From Paenibacillus amylolyticus (GTDB taxonomy: Bacteria; Bacillota; Bacilli; Paenibacillales; Paenibacillaceae), in assembly GCF_029689945.1 (NCBI RefSeq), contig NZ_CP121451.1, forward strand, positions 4,898,001 to 4,962,000: DNA of 64,000 bases. The letters are read 5' to 3'. The notes under the pieces were generated by a model, which was not told the DNA's origin, did not search any database, and worked only from the letters and a program-made list of their open reading frames with translations. The position numbers were made by a program, and so were the translations under genes. Of this stretch, positions 29,443 to 39,371 are shown piece after piece. How positions within the stretch are numbered: the stretch's first letter is position 1; each line of letters starts with the position of its first letter.

Positions 29443-30918
29443 TTAATAATGCCATTGTGTAGCTTCAAAATCAGCTCTGCCTCCGCGTGCAAAGAAACGA
29501 ATATCCACGCTGTCCCGACTTGGGAAAATGCGGCTGGTAAAGACTTCTTCCCCATCGTTCACAAAGATCTCGACTGAAGATGCATCTACGAATAGTTGGA
29601 ACTTGATCACGTCCGCAGTAAACGTGCACCGCCGTACAAGGCCATTCTGCTCAGCCAGTTCGGCACCAGACATCGTCCGATCCAGAATAACTTTCTGCTC
29701 ACTCCGATCATACAGAAGAACCGTTTTCTCCGTTTCACTTGCTCGGAACTCGATGCCTACAATCTCTGCATCTACCTGACTTATCTCACATATCAGCTCA
29801 TAGGAAATCCCATTAAAACCAGGGAAAGAACGACTTTCATTATCCATTGTTGCACGAAAATGAGCCCCTTCCTCTTGCTTGCGCAATTGCTGCATTTCTG
29901 CAACTGGTTGTTGGATTAAATTCCCTTCTCGGAGTGACAACTGTCGAGGAATGGTCAGGCAATGAGCCCAACCATTATCGTCTGTTGGATACGTCAGATC
30001 GGGAAGTCCCATCCAACCAACCAGAATACGTCTTCCCTCCGGAGCCAGCATCGTCTGTGGAGCATAGAAGTCGAATCCACGATCCAACTCCTGAAATTCA
30101 CCATGTGTGAACTCTCTCGTCTGAAGATTAAGCGGCTCACCGATCAGGTAACCGGATTGAAAAATATTCTGATAAAGATCTCCCGCAGCATCCAAGCCTT
30201 GTGGGGAAAAGACAAGCACACCTTTCCCGTCGATCTCCATATAATCCGGGCACTCCCACATGTAGCCGAAGGAAGTGAATTGTGTACGAATTTCACCAAG
30301 GAACTCCCAGCTTTTCAGATCAATTGAACGATACAGTACCGTACATCCCGTCTCGTCTGTTCTCTGCGCACCAATGACACAATAATACGTGTCCCCTTGT
30401 TGCCACACCTTGGGGTCTCTAAAGTGTTCCGTGTATCCGGCTGGCACAGACGAGATTACCGGATCATTCAGTTTGGCTACTGAACCGCTTTCATCCATGA
30501 CTGCCAAGCATTGATACGGATGTCTAACCCAAGCCTGATCCCTCGTATTGCCCGTGTACAGCAAGTGCAGCTTGCCGTCTTTTTCAATCGCACTGCCTGA
30601 ATATGCTCCGTGTGAGTCATACCAGCTATCCGGTTCAATTCCAATCCCGACATTTTCCCAGTTCACCAGATTCTTCGAGCGGGTATGATACCAGTATTTC
30701 ATGCCGTGTTCTGTTCCAAGTGGAAACCACTGATAGAACAGATGATAATAGCCTTGATAATATGCAAAGCCATTAGGATCATTAAGCAGACCCGTTATGG
30801 GCTGAATGTGGTAACTCTGTCTCCAGGGACACGCGGATATCTGTGCTTCAAGCTTTGCAATCTCACCAGGCTCAGCTTGCTCAATTCGTCTGTAGCGTTG
30901 CTCTCTAGTCATTTTCAT
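29443..30918 (-). CDS. scrB: Sucrose-6-phosphate hydrolase, GH32
   Basis: A 491-residue GH32 enzyme with the three diagnostic motifs: 'ITGLLNDPNGFAYYQGYYHLFYQ' (nucleophile Asp in NDPNG), 'EHFRDPKVWQ' (FRDP) and 'MWECPDYMEI' (acid/base Glu in ECPD). A C-terminal beta-sandwich follows ('IQFFARGGRAD'-type end). It splits sucrose-6-phosphate made by the PTS into glucose-6-phosphate and fructose. The start is the ATG at 30918 behind GGAGAACAGCT, with a second ATG two codons on. MITE copy B ends 20 bp upstream, so the mRNA leader contains that element. Confidence 0.93.
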   Translation of the reverse strand: MKMTREQRYRRIEQAEPGEIAKLEAQISACPWRQSYHIQPITGLLNDPNGFAYYQGYYHLFYQWFPLGTEHGMKYWYHTRSKNLVNWENVGIGIEPDSWYDSHGAYSGSAIEKDGKLHLLYTGNTRDQAWVRHPYQCLAVMDESGSVAKLNDPVISSVPAGYTEHFRDPKVWQQGDTYYCVIGAQRTDETGCTVLYRSIDLKSWEFLGEIRTQFTSFGYMWECPDYMEIDGKGVLVFSPQGLDAAGDLYQNIFQSGYLIGEPLNLQTREFTHGEFQELDRGFDFYAPQTMLAPEGRRILVGWMGLPDLTYPTDDNGWAHCLTIPRQLSLREGNLIQQPVAEMQQLRKQEEGAHFRATMDNESRSFPGFNGISYELICEISQVDAEIVGIEFRASETEKTVLLYDRSEQKVILDRTMSGAELAEQNGLVRRCTFTADVIKFQLFVDASSVEIFVNDGEEVFTSRIFPSRDSVDIRFFARGGRADFEATQWHY

Positions 30919-30937
30919 AGCTGTTCTCCATTCTCGC

Positions 30938-31126
30938 TTATATAAGTTAGACCAAGAAACTTCACACTGGGACTACGATGGCAGAACAATCCTCCGATCG
31001 CTGTTATCCCCAGATTTCCTGATCCCTTATCTAAAGGGTGAAATCCGGTGATAAAGGCGAACACTCCGTTTCTTCAGATTTTTTTCTGCCCTCTCCGTCA
31101 TGGTTATTTCTTATTTAACTTATACG
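30938..31126. repeat. MITE-like element, copy B (about 190 bp)
   Basis: Ends TTATATAAGTTAGACCAAGAAA and, on the other strand, GTATAAGTTAAATAAGAAA are inverted copies. The core CTACGATGGCAGAACAATCC / TCCGATCGCTGTTATCCCCA / TCTGCCCTCTCCGTCAT is shared with copies A and C. It lies between the scr operators and the scrB start codon, so it is transcribed as mRNA leader. No ORF. Confidence 0.8.
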
Positions 31127-31134
31127 AAAATCAA

Positions 31135-31164
31135 ATTATAGGAACCGGTTCCAATAGGCAAAAA
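31135..31164 (-). promoter_or_regulatory. ScrR operator O2 inside a second promoter
   Basis: The perfect palindrome GGAACCGGTTCC (31141-31152) is flanked on the minus strand by TTGCCT upstream and TATAAT directly downstream (spacing 15). A LacI-type repressor bound here would sit between -35 and -10. Confidence 0.75.
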
Positions 31165-31226
31165 AAATAATTCCACATGGCATAAATGCCTGACCCAGTT
31201 CACATATCCAAATTACACATTCGGAA

Positions 31227-31285
31227 TGGAACCGGTTCGATGGAATTATCATAAAGGATGTTTTTATAATTTGTCAACGCTTTCT
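31227..31285 (-). promoter_or_regulatory. Main scrBA promoter with operator O1 and cre box
   Basis: On the minus strand, TTGACA (31277-31272) and TATGAT (31253-31248) are 18 bp apart. Operator O1, TGGAACCGGTTCGA (31240-31227), covers the transcription start. AGAAAGCGTTGACA (31285-31272), a cre-like site with one mismatch, overlaps the -35. The promoter lies inside the last codons of scrR. Confidence 0.7.
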
Positions 31286-32247
31286 CGGGGAATAAGTTCT
31301 ACATCAAGTGTTGTTCGTTCCTCCACCGACTCGCCTTTGACCAGACGAATAATGTGATTCGCTGCTACTTGACCAGCCTGCAAATAATGATATTTCACAG
31401 TCGTCAGCGTGGGATGAATCATCTCCGTAATATCATATCCGCCAAATCCGGTTACAGACAAATCTTGCGGTATGCGGATTTTATTGGAGAACGCAATCTT
31501 CATCACACCCAGTGCGATATTATCCGTAGCCCCTACAATGATCGTTGGGGTAAATTCTTTCAGGATAGCTTCCGCGGTCACGATGGCTTCCGACATCTTG
31601 AAGCTCGTCTCATAATATTTCACTTCACATCCACCACACTCGGCGATTGCCCGCTGGAACCCCTGCTTACGATAGATCCCTACCGCCCGATCCTTCTCGC
31701 TGACCCCCATATACACAATCTTGCGGTGACCCTGTTCGACGACATATCTGCCCATCTCATAGCCAGCCTGATCATCATTGTGAACCAGACTATGCAGCTG
31801 CTCATGCTGCTGCCCCACCAATAACACCGGAATCCGTATATCCTCAATGGCCTTTAGGTGTGCATCGGTCACCTCAGCAGCCAGCAGAATAATTCCCGAT
31901 ACCTTCTGTCGTGCAAAATCATAGATGGCATCAATCTCGCGCTGCATGTCCTGACTCGTATTCGCAATTAACATCTGATACTGATTACTTCGCAGTTCTT
32001 CATCAATTCCGATCAAGGTCTGGGATGTCGCAAAAGAATCCAGTCGTGGCACAACCGTACCAATGATACTGGTCTTCTTCGCCTTCAGACTCTGTGCAAA
32101 TGTGTTGGGAACATAATTGTATTGTTTGATAATACGCTCAATCTTCTGGCGGGTATCCTCGCTAACCGATCCGCCATTCAGGTAGCGAGAGACCGTGCTT
32201 TTTGCCACACCTGCCATCTGAGCGATATCAGAAATCGTTTTATTCAT
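31264..32247 (-). CDS. scrR: LacI-family repressor, ScrR type
   Basis: A 327-residue LacI/GalR regulator. The N-terminal helix-turn-helix 'TISDIAQMAGVAKSTVSRYLNGGSVSEDTRQKIERIIKQYNYVPN' includes the hinge, and the periplasmic-binding-protein-like effector domain follows ('SIIGTVVPRLDSFATSQTLIGID' ... 'PTIIVGATDNIALGVMKIAF' ... 'LSVTGFGGYDITEMIHPTLTTVKY'). The start is the ATG at 32247 with AGAGGAGTCTCT upstream. It precedes scrB and scrA on the same strand; two GGAACCGGTTCC-type operators lie between. No operator of that kind is seen before scrR itself, where MITE copy C occupies the leader. Confidence 0.88.
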   Translation of the reverse strand: MNKTISDIAQMAGVAKSTVSRYLNGGSVSEDTRQKIERIIKQYNYVPNTFAQSLKAKKTSIIGTVVPRLDSFATSQTLIGIDEELRSNQYQMLIANTSQDMQREIDAIYDFARQKVSGIILLAAEVTDAHLKAIEDIRIPVLLVGQQHEQLHSLVHNDDQAGYEMGRYVVEQGHRKIVYMGVSEKDRAVGIYRKQGFQRAIAECGGCEVKYYETSFKMSEAIVTAEAILKEFTPTIIVGATDNIALGVMKIAFSNKIRIPQDLSVTGFGGYDITEMIHPTLTTVKYHYLQAGQVAANHIIRLVKGESVEERTTLDVELIPRESVDKL

Positions 32248-32271
32248 AGAGACTCCTCTTATCTTCATTAG

Positions 32272-32501
32272 CTATATGGATTGAACTCAAGAATATTCAT
32301 ACTTACCACTCCGATGACAGGACAACCTTCCGATCGCTGTTATCCCCAGATGTTTTGATTTCCTTTTAAAGGTGAACCTCCGGAGATAAAGACAGGTTTA
32401 TGCTTGCGAAGTAGCTTTCCATTGAAAGCTTTTAACTCCACTTCTTCAGGTTCTTTCTGTCCTCTACGTTCTCGTGTGAATGTTTAGTTCAATCCATATA
32501 G
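32272..32501. repeat. MITE-like element, copy C (230 bp, best preserved ends)
   Basis: Perfect 16-bp terminal inverted repeat CTATATGGATTGAACT / AGTTCAATCCATATAG, extending imperfectly to about 27 bp. The core 'GATGACAGGACAACC', 'TTCCGATCGCTGTTATCCCC', 'GGAGATAAAGACAGG' and 'CTTCTTCAGGTTCTTTCTGT' is shared with A and B. It ends 25 bp upstream of the scrR start codon. No ORF. Confidence 0.85.
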
Positions 32502-32556
32502 TTTACCTTATATTATACTTCGAATCGCAAAGCTATGGCGAATTAGATGAAAAAGC

Positions 32557-32620
32557 AAAAGCCCGATGGCAATGTGACGTTCATACGGATGTATGATTCG
32601 ACATTCATCAGGCTGTTAAG
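32557..32620 (-). terminator. Terminator after the RNase J gene
   Basis: On the minus strand AGCCTGATGAATGT pairs imperfectly with ACATTGCCATCGGGCT across about 26 nt, followed by TTTTGCTTTTT. It lies 70 bp past the RNase J stop codon. Confidence 0.65.
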
Positions 32621-32686
32621 CTTCCATATATCCATTGGCTCAGACTGCCAGCACAAGAATGCTCACTATTACTAGCGACTAGCGTC

Positions 32687-34360
32687 TCAGACTTCGATAA
32701 TAATAGGCAAGATCATCGGTCTTCTCTTGGTTTGGGCGTATATATAGTGACCGATCTCGTCTTTTAGCTTTCTTTTGATCACATTCCACTGATTCACACC
32801 AGCCCCGGTCAACTCGCCCATTCTGTTCAGGACCAGCTCATGAATCTCGTGCATGAATTCTTCCGAGTCCTTGACAAATATGAACCCTCTGGAGATGATT
32901 TCGGGTGACGTGACCATTTGTTTCTCCGTTTTACTCAGTGTTGTCACAATCACCAACATGCCATCGGACGATAGTTGTCTGCGATCACGCAGTACAATAT
33001 TGCCAACATCACCCATGATCAGACCGTCTACAAGACTGTTCCCTGATGCAATTTTGGGACCCAGGGAAGCAGTACCGTCTTTGTACTGGATCATATCCCC
33101 ATTGTTCACGATAAACACATGATCACGCTCCATACCTACGGACTCGGCGAGCAGTCTGTGCTGATACAACATGCGGAACTCACCATGGATCGGAATCAGA
33201 TAATCCGGTTTCATCAGGGTTAACATCAATTTAAGTTCTTCCTGACTGCCGTGTCCAGACACATGCATGCCTGCTGCACCACTTGAACCATATATCACAC
33301 GTGCTCCAAGAACATACAGGTTGTCAATCACATGGGCAAGATTCCGTTCATTACCCGGTATAGCTCCGGCCGCTATAATAACCGTGTCCCCTGCGTTAAT
33401 TCTGACATGTGGATGTTTACCGGATGCCAGACGTGATAATGCCGCCATCGCTTCTCCCTGACTACCCGTACATAAGACAACGACTTCTTCAGGTGGGAAC
33501 TGATCCGAGTCGATGGCTTCAATCAACAATCCGTCAGGAACCTGCAAATACCCCAATTCACTGGCCACCGATACCACATTCACCATACTTCTTCCCAACA
33601 ATGCCAGTTTGCGCCCCGTCTCGAATGCTGCATTAATTATCTGCTGTACCCTGCTGACATTCGACGCAAAAGTAGAGATAAATACCTTTTGTTTTGCGCG
33701 GATAAAGGCATCCAGAATGTGGTCTCCTACAACACGCTCGGAAGGTGTAAATCCAGGTCTTTCTGCATTGGTACTCTCGGAGAGCAAAATATGGACACCC
33801 TGTTTACCAATCTCCGCCATGCGGTGCAGATCAGGGAACGGTCCATGTACAGGCGACATATCAAATTTGAAATCTCCGGTATGCACGACATTGCCCGCTG
33901 GGGTCTGAAAGAAAATGCCAAGACAATCCGGTATGCTATGACTGGTTGCGAAAAAAGAAACCTCGATGCCTCCCAACGCAATGCTGGAATGAGCATCGAT
34001 TGTATGCAGATCCGCCTTGCGCAGCAGCCCATGCTCTTTCAGTTTAAGTTCGATCAACCCGCGTGTGAGCCTGGATGCATACACTGGGATATTCATCTGT
34101 TTTAACAAATAGGGAATACCGCCGATGTGATCTTCATGCCCATGGGTAACCACAAGACCTCTTACTTTATCCAGATTCTCCAGCAGATAGGCAACATCCG
34201 GAATGATCAGATCAATGCCGGGCAATGTCTCGTCGGGAAACTTCGAACCACAGTCAATGACAATGATGTCCTGATTATACTGGATGAAATACATATTCTT
34301 CCCGATTTCATTCACGCCGCCAAGTGCAGCGATACACAGTTTGTTGTGGGCTAGATTCAA
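32687..34360 (-). CDS. Ribonuclease J
   Basis: Metallo-beta-lactamase/beta-CASP ribonuclease for RNA maturation and decay. 'GGVNEIGKNMYFIQYNQDIIVIDCGSKFP' starts the fold, 'VVTHGHEDHIGG' supplies the zinc-binding HxHxDH, 'GNVVHTGDFKFD' and 'LLSESTNAERPG' are later active-site motifs, 'VHVSGHGSQEELKLML'-type beta-CASP segments and 'YLIPIHGEFRMLYQH' follow, and a C-terminal dimerisation domain ends the protein. At about 556 aa it matches RNase J1/J2. I place the start at TTG 34360 (LNLAHNKLCIAAL), since AGAGGAGG lies about ten bases before it; an upstream TTG in frame would bury the ribosome binding site. Which paralogue it is cannot be told. Confidence 0.9.
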   Translation of the reverse strand: MNLAHNKLCIAALGGVNEIGKNMYFIQYNQDIIVIDCGSKFPDETLPGIDLIIPDVAYLLENLDKVRGLVVTHGHEDHIGGIPYLLKQMNIPVYASRLTRGLIELKLKEHGLLRKADLHTIDAHSSIALGGIEVSFFATSHSIPDCLGIFFQTPAGNVVHTGDFKFDMSPVHGPFPDLHRMAEIGKQGVHILLSESTNAERPGFTPSERVVGDHILDAFIRAKQKVFISTFASNVSRVQQIINAAFETGRKLALLGRSMVNVVSVASELGYLQVPDGLLIEAIDSDQFPPEEVVVLCTGSQGEAMAALSRLASGKHPHVRINAGDTVIIAAGAIPGNERNLAHVIDNLYVLGARVIYGSSGAAGMHVSGHGSQEELKLMLTLMKPDYLIPIHGEFRMLYQHRLLAESVGMERDHVFIVNNGDMIQYKDGTASLGPKIASGNSLVDGLIMGDVGNIVLRDRRQLSSDGMLVIVTTLSKTEKQMVTSPEIISRGFIFVKDSEEFMHEIHELVLNRMGELTGAGVNQWNVIKRKLKDEIGHYIYAQTKRRPMILPIIIEV

Positions 34361-34469
34361 CTCTACTCTTCCTCCTCTGCGTGGCAATCATATGCGACAC
34401 GGATCTATATTCCTAGTATGGAAACAATCAACTCACTTATGCATTTCAGCGTGATTAATGCCAAGAAAG

Positions 34470-34508
34470 TAAAAAAAACCACCACGGAATTTTCATTCCG
34501 AAGTGGTT
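34470..34508 (-). terminator. Terminator of the rhaEW-rhaA operon
   Basis: On the minus strand AACCACTTCGGAAT, 4-nt loop, ATTCCGTGGTGGTT with two mismatches, then TTTTTT. It is adjacent to the rhaA stop codon. Confidence 0.85.
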
Positions 34509-34512
34509 AGAC

Positions 34513-35784
34513 TTACACCAAAGATTTATCACGTTGTAATAATACGTCTTGTTCATAGGTTTTGATATCGGTGATCCACTTTTCACGAACGGGAACGCCT
34601 TGCTGCGCACAATAGTAGTCCCAGATTGCGCCAAACGGATAGGACTTGAACTCTTCTGTTAACGCAAGCCGCAGGGTGTAATCTCCGTCCAACTCGGCTT
34701 GTTTCAGAGCATCCACCGGTTCCAGCATCGCACGGAGAAGGGCTTTGATTGTGTTGCGAGTCCCCACAACCCATGCAGCTACGCGGTTAATGCTTGCATC
34801 AAAGAAATCCAGTCCAATATGCGTGGTCGCAAGCAGATCATGTCGAACCAGTTCACGCGCAATCTCCAGCAACTCATCGTCCATAATTACTACATGGTCA
34901 CTGTCCCAGCGCATCGGGCGGCTTACGTGAAGCAGGATGCCACTTGTAAATAAAGATAAGGAGGACAGTTTATTGGAAATAACCTCTGTTGGATGAAAAT
35001 GGCCCGCATCCAGGCAGATTAACGTATCATTTTGCAACCCGTAACCCATATAAAATTCATGAGAGCCCACCACATAGGCTTCCGAACCCAGACCAAACAG
35101 TTTGCTCTCTACCGCGTCCAGGTTATGCTCCGGGTTAAGTGATTCGGCGAATACTTCGTCCAGCGATGCCTTGAGACGTTTGCGTGGTGTCAACCGATCA
35201 ACCGGATTATCCTTGAAGCCGTCCGGTACCCATACATTGGTTACACAAGTCTGACCAAGCTGTTCCCCGAAGTAAGCACCAATCCGGCGTGATGCCTTGC
35301 AGTGATCAATCCAAAATTGGCGAATCTCAGGGTCTGAATGACTTAGCGTGAAGCCGTCACTTGATTTTTCATGGGAAAAACATGTTGGGTTGAAGTCCAG
35401 GCCGAGTCCTTGTTCTTTCGCCCATTTCACCCAGTTTTCATAATGCTTCGGCTCAATCTGATCCAGTTCAACCTGCTCGTCTGTATCCGTGTATATCGCA
35501 TGAAGATTGACCTTATGTTTGCCGGGAATCAGAGCAAAAGCTTGCTCCAGATCGTTACGGAGTTCTGCTGGTGTGGTCGCAGCCCCCGGATACTGACCAG
35601 TAACGGAAATACCGCCTGTTAACTCCCCATCTTTGTTCAGAAAACCTCTGACATCATCGCCCTGCCAGCAGTGCACGGATACTTTGATCTCCGCGAGTTT
35701 GTTCAGCACCTTCTCCGTATCAATTCCGTGCTGGGCATACAATGCCTTGGCTGCTTCATACGCTTGCTTGACTTGGTTATCCAT
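34513..35784 (-). CDS. rhaA: L-rhamnose isomerase
   Basis: Converts L-rhamnose to L-rhamnulose. The 423-residue sequence matches RhaA throughout: '[14 protein letters not shown]', '[18 protein letters not shown]', 'NLHAIYTD', '[21 protein letters not shown]', 'WVPDGFKD', '[21 protein letters not shown]', '[19 protein letters not shown]' and '[22 protein letters not shown]', which include the metal-binding Glu, Asp and His residues. The start is the ATG at 35784 behind AGGAGGGTTCTTGCGG. It is 19 bp downstream of rhaEW and followed at once by a terminator, so the operon has only these two genes; rhamnulokinase must be encoded elsewhere. Confidence 0.95.
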   Translation of the reverse strand: MDNQVKQAYEAAKALYAQHGIDTEKVLNKLAEIKVSVHCWQGDDVRGFLNKDGELTGGISVTGQYPGAATTPAELRNDLEQAFALIPGKHKVNLHAIYTDTDEQVELDQIEPKHYENWVKWAKEQGLGLDFNPTCFSHEKSSDGFTLSHSDPEIRQFWIDHCKASRRIGAYFGEQLGQTCVTNVWVPDGFKDNPVDRLTPRKRLKASLDEVFAESLNPEHNLDAVESKLFGLGSEAYVVGSHEFYMGYGLQNDTLICLDAGHFHPTEVISNKLSSLSLFTSGILLHVSRPMRWDSDHVVIMDDELLEIARELVRHDLLATTHIGLDFFDASINRVAAWVVGTRNTIKALLRAMLEPVDALKQAELDGDYTLRLALTEEFKSYPFGAIWDYYCAQQGVPVREKWITDIKTYEQDVLLQRDKSLV

Positions 35785-35803
35785 CCGCAAGAACCCTCCT
35801 ATT

Positions 35804-37872
35804 TTAACGTGTAAATGCTGCTGGTACACCGCCATCAATGGTCATCATGCAACCGGTTGTTTTTTCGGATTTGGAAGAAGCAAAGAAAGCAATTCCTTCC
35901 GCGATATCTTTTGGATAAATATTCACTAGCAGTGTCGTCCGTTTGCGATAATACTCTTCCAGTTGATCCGGTTCAATTCCGTATGCCGCTGCCCGTTCGT
36001 TTCTCCAGGAACCGTTCCAGATGGCTGAACCCTGTAGAATGGCATCCGGAAGAATCGTGTTGACACGAATGCCATACTCTCCACCTTCTGCTGCGATGCA
36101 GCGTGCCAGATGGGCTTCCAGTGCTTTCGCTGAACTGTAAGCCGAGGCACTTTTACCTGCATACACCGAGTTTTTGGACCCGATAAATACCATGCTTCCC
36201 CCAATACCTTGTTGTTTCATCAGCTTGAACGCTTCACGAGCCACGAGGAAGTACCCCGTGCCCAGTACATTCATGTTCAGGTTCCATTCTTTCAGGGATG
36301 TTTCATCAAATGGGCTGGATGTAGCCAATCCTGCATTGTTCACGATGATGTCCACTCCGCCATATTGCACCGCAACATCAGCATACGCAGATTGAACAGC
36401 TTCTTCATCGGTCACGTCCATTTTGAGCGCATAAGCACGATTTGCACCGTACTGATCATTAATTTCCTGTGCTACCTTCTGTGCGCCTTCCAGATTGAGA
36501 TCAGCAAGCACCACATGCGCGCCTTCGGAGACCAATCTGCGTGCAGTTTCACTTCCGATCCCACCAGCGCCGCCTGTAATAAACGCCACTTTACGGGAGA
36601 ACTCCGTTTCTGCCGGAGCCAGAGATAATTTGTACAGCTCCAGCGGCCAGTACTCCACATTGTAAGACTCGTTTGCACTGAGTGATACGAATTGACCGAG
36701 GCTAGTAGCTCCACGCATAACGGCAATGGCTCTGTGATACAATGCTCCGCTCACTTGGGAAAGAGCCCAGCTCTTGCCTGTGTTGATCATACCCACACCT
36801 GAAATGAGGATAACGCGTGGTGCCGCTTCGAACATGACATCCCCTTCGTTTTTGTTGCTCTCAAAATACTGCTTATATTGCTCTTTGTAACAGCCACACC
36901 TGCTACCAGCTTGGCTTTTAAACCTTCGATATCTTCCGCATCAGGTGTCCAATCGATGAACAGAGGCACCACTTTGGTATGTACCAGATGATCCGGGCAA
37001 GCTGCGCCCACCTGAGACAATTCCGGGGAATCTGCTCCGCCGACAAAAGCAAGGACGTCCTCTTGATCATCAAAGGACAAAATCATTTTTTTGCTATCCG
37101 ATACCGCTCCGCGAATCGTTGGCATCACACGTGATACGATCTGACGACGAACATCAGCGGGGAGTGCCAGGTGCTTCACACCACCAAACAGACTTTCTTC
37201 GTTCACCCGTGCTTCAATGAAAGCTTCTGCTTCATTAATGATCTTGATTGTCTGAGCATAACACTCTTCGGATGTTTCACCCCAAGTCACAAGACCGTGT
37301 TTTTCCATCAGTACGAGTTCGGCATTGGGATTCGAGAATACGCTTTCAGCAATCATTTTGGATAACGTAAATCCTGGACGCACGTAAGGCACCCAGACAA
37401 AACGATCACCGTAGATTTCTTTCGCCAATTCCTTGCCGTTATCCGCACAACACAGGCTAATGATCGCATCCGGATGAGTATGATCCACATGTTTATATGG
37501 AAGGAACGCATGCAGAAGAGTCTCGATGGAGGCACGCGGGTGCTTGGCATCAATCATGCAATGTCCCAGATATTCAACCATCTCTTCATCCGACATGGAT
37601 TCACGTTCAATTAATGGTTTTATATCTTCGAGCCCGAGTCCGGTAAAATGTTTGGCTTCCATGGAACCCAGATCTGAACCGCTGCCTTTCACATACATTA
37701 CTTCTACATCACGACCCCGAAAATCCTTTACCGTCGTTTTGGTAGACGTATTACCACCGTATATGTTGCATACACTGCGATCAGAACCAATGAGATTGGA
37801 TCGGTAAACCAGCTGTTCAAGTCCTGTCGTTTTCTCAGATGCCTGTGATGCATTCCATAAACTCTGTACCAT
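35804..37872 (-). CDS. rhaEW: Bifunctional rhamnulose-1-phosphate aldolase / lactaldehyde (short-chain) dehydrogenase (one frameshift)
   Basis: One gene of about 688 aa, as in Bacillus rhaEW/yuxG. The N-terminal class II aldolase half carries 'YGGNTSTKT', '[14 protein letters not shown]', '[13 protein letters not shown]' and '[13 protein letters not shown]'. The C-terminal SDR half carries '[19 protein letters not shown]', 'IIVNNAGLA' and '[23 protein letters not shown]'. The frame breaks at about 36884-36889, where a T appears missing; corrected, it reads '[34 protein letters not shown]'-like linker sequence without interruption. It splits rhamnulose-1-phosphate and processes the resulting lactaldehyde. 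The start is the ATG at 37872 with ATCGGAGGGAAACAA upstream. RhaA follows. Confidence 0.9.
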
Positions 37873-37890
37873 TTGTTTCCCTCCGATAAT

Positions 37891-37935
37891 GTTTGTTTTA
37901 TTCCTAATACGAGTTTAACATCTTTGTTTTATTTT
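37891..37935 (-). promoter_or_regulatory. Direct repeats upstream of rhaEW (possible regulator site)
   Basis: TTTGTTTTATT occurs at 37893-37903 and 37924-37934, exactly 31 bp apart (three helical turns), directly before the rhaEW ribosome binding site. Spaced direct repeats are common for DeoR- or AraC-type sugar regulators, but no regulator gene is adjacent. Confidence 0.45.
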
Positions 37936-38001
37936 GAAAACAAAATATTTTAAAACCAAACGGAAACATTCAAAAGTCACAACGATGGAGTTGTTTTATT
38001 T

Positions 38002-38032
38002 AAAAAAACACCCTGACGTGAACGTCAGAGTG
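38002..38032 (-). terminator. Terminator of the mannanase gene
   Basis: On the minus strand CACTCTGACGT, two-base loop, ACGTCAGGGTG with a G-T/C mismatch, followed by TTTTTTT. It lies 18 bp past the mannanase stop. Confidence 0.88.
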
Positions 38033-38050
38033 CTCTCTTTCACCAGCGGA

Positions 38051-39029
38051 TTAGAAAATCCCCGCTTTTTGGGAAGTGTTTTTAATACCATAGGTATCAT
38101 TAACCACGGTGTTGCCAAAGCTCGTTAAGCTTCCGTTCGGACCTGTGGCCATGTCCAGATAGTTCAGATCGGCATTATTTCCGTACCATGACCAAGCAAG
38201 CCAGCCTACCCCTTTTTCCTGACCATATCTCATGATCGCATACTCGTCCACGTCGCCATTCGTGTGGTATCCCCGAATTCACCAATGATCAGAGCCAATC
38301 CTTTGTTCAGCACATTCTCCATATTGGCTTTGACCGTTGCAGCATCTTTGCCGGCATACTCATACATATGAATCGAAAAGACTGTATTTTTCTGGGTATC
38401 GGCTGCAAATACACTTTGTCCATAATCGACGATGGATTGAGGGTATTGTCCCCATCCGGCTGCATCCACAATTAGCGTATTCTTGATTCCGGCATTTCTT
38501 AGTTTCGGAATGGCTTTTTTGTAACCATCAGCCCATGCGCTTCCATTCCACGTACCATACCATTCATTGGCGATGTTGACGATTACCCGATCTTCTTTGC
38601 CAATCAAAGCTTCCTTAATGCTAATCCAGTAGTTCACTGCCGCATCCAGTGAATTATAGTCATCTTTCCCTGTGGCATCATGTACTTCAAGTACAGCAAT
38701 CATTTTATTTTGATTAACCACATTAATGATATTTTTGACAGCGTTCAGATCATCTTTGGTGTACAGACTACCATTCGAAAGCACAATGCGAACCGTGTTG
38801 GCACCTGTTTTGGCGATGGCAGGGATAGCGATATTCAAATCATTCTTGTACCAGGAATGTCCGTGATTAACACCTCTCATGACAAAAGGTTTGCCTGTGG
38901 AATCATATAACTTGTTTCCGCTGACATAAAATCCTGTGGCAGCAGATGCTTTGGGGCTGCACTCCCCAATACCATGAACATGAGAGCAGCAATCACCGTG
39001 AAGATTGTACACTTTTTCAGATTAACCAT
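38051..39029 (-). CDS. Secreted GH5 beta-mannanase (two frameshifts)
   Basis: Three frames join into a protein of about 326 aa. From the ATG at 39029 (AGGAGG ten bases upstream) a signal peptide 'MVNLKKCTIFTVIAALMFMV' leads to 'ASAATGFYVSGNKLYDSTGKPFVMRGVNHGHSWYK'. One missing C in the run at 38952-38956 breaks it. The catalytic domain has 'VNIANEWYGTWNGSAW' (acid/base Glu) and 'LALIIGEFG' (nucleophile Glu). One missing G at 38271-38276 separates this from 'YHTNGDVDEYAIMRYGQEKGVGWLAWSWYGN', the typical GH5 subfamily 8 ending. Such enzymes cut the beta-1,4-mannan backbone. No carbohydrate-binding module is attached. Confidence 0.87.
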
Positions 39030-39208
39030 TCGTTTGCAACCTCCTGAATTGAATTTTTTATTTCAATTAACCCTGCTCTAGGCAACAAGTTAACTAAAAT
39101 CGGTTGGTAATAGAAGTCTCGTAGCAAGCCCATAACAAATTAACCTCATTTAGTTAATTTTTTAGTTTAAATAAACTTTATCGATAAGGTTATGAATATA
39201 TGATAATT

Positions 39209-39222
39209 TGAAAACGCTTACT
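39209..39222 (-). promoter_or_regulatory. cre-like box upstream of the mannanase
   Basis: TGAAAACGCTTACT fits the CcpA cre pattern except at the last base, about 180 bp before the mannanase start. The rest of 39030-39371 is AT-rich with several short TTAACTA/TAGTTAA motifs and an AGTTTA-AA-TAAACT inverted repeat at 39164-39177, function unknown. Confidence 0.5.
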
Positions 39223-39371
39223 AATCAAGTCCTTTTTACCATGATTAGTCATCTTTTCTTTTACACCACACGTCAAAAAGGCCTTTTCCCTCACAACTGT
39301 TCGGAAAAAGAACCTTCTGTATCCTAAACATAAGTTAACGCTTGATTATGGCTTGATGCCAACTAAGCCTC

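Noticed and set aside
35804..37872. Two separate genes (aldolase and SDR), or programmed frameshifting
   Set aside because: Bifunctional RhaEW proteins are single chains in Bacillus, the break is in a short T run without a slippery heptamer or downstream structure, and similar breaks occur all over the window.
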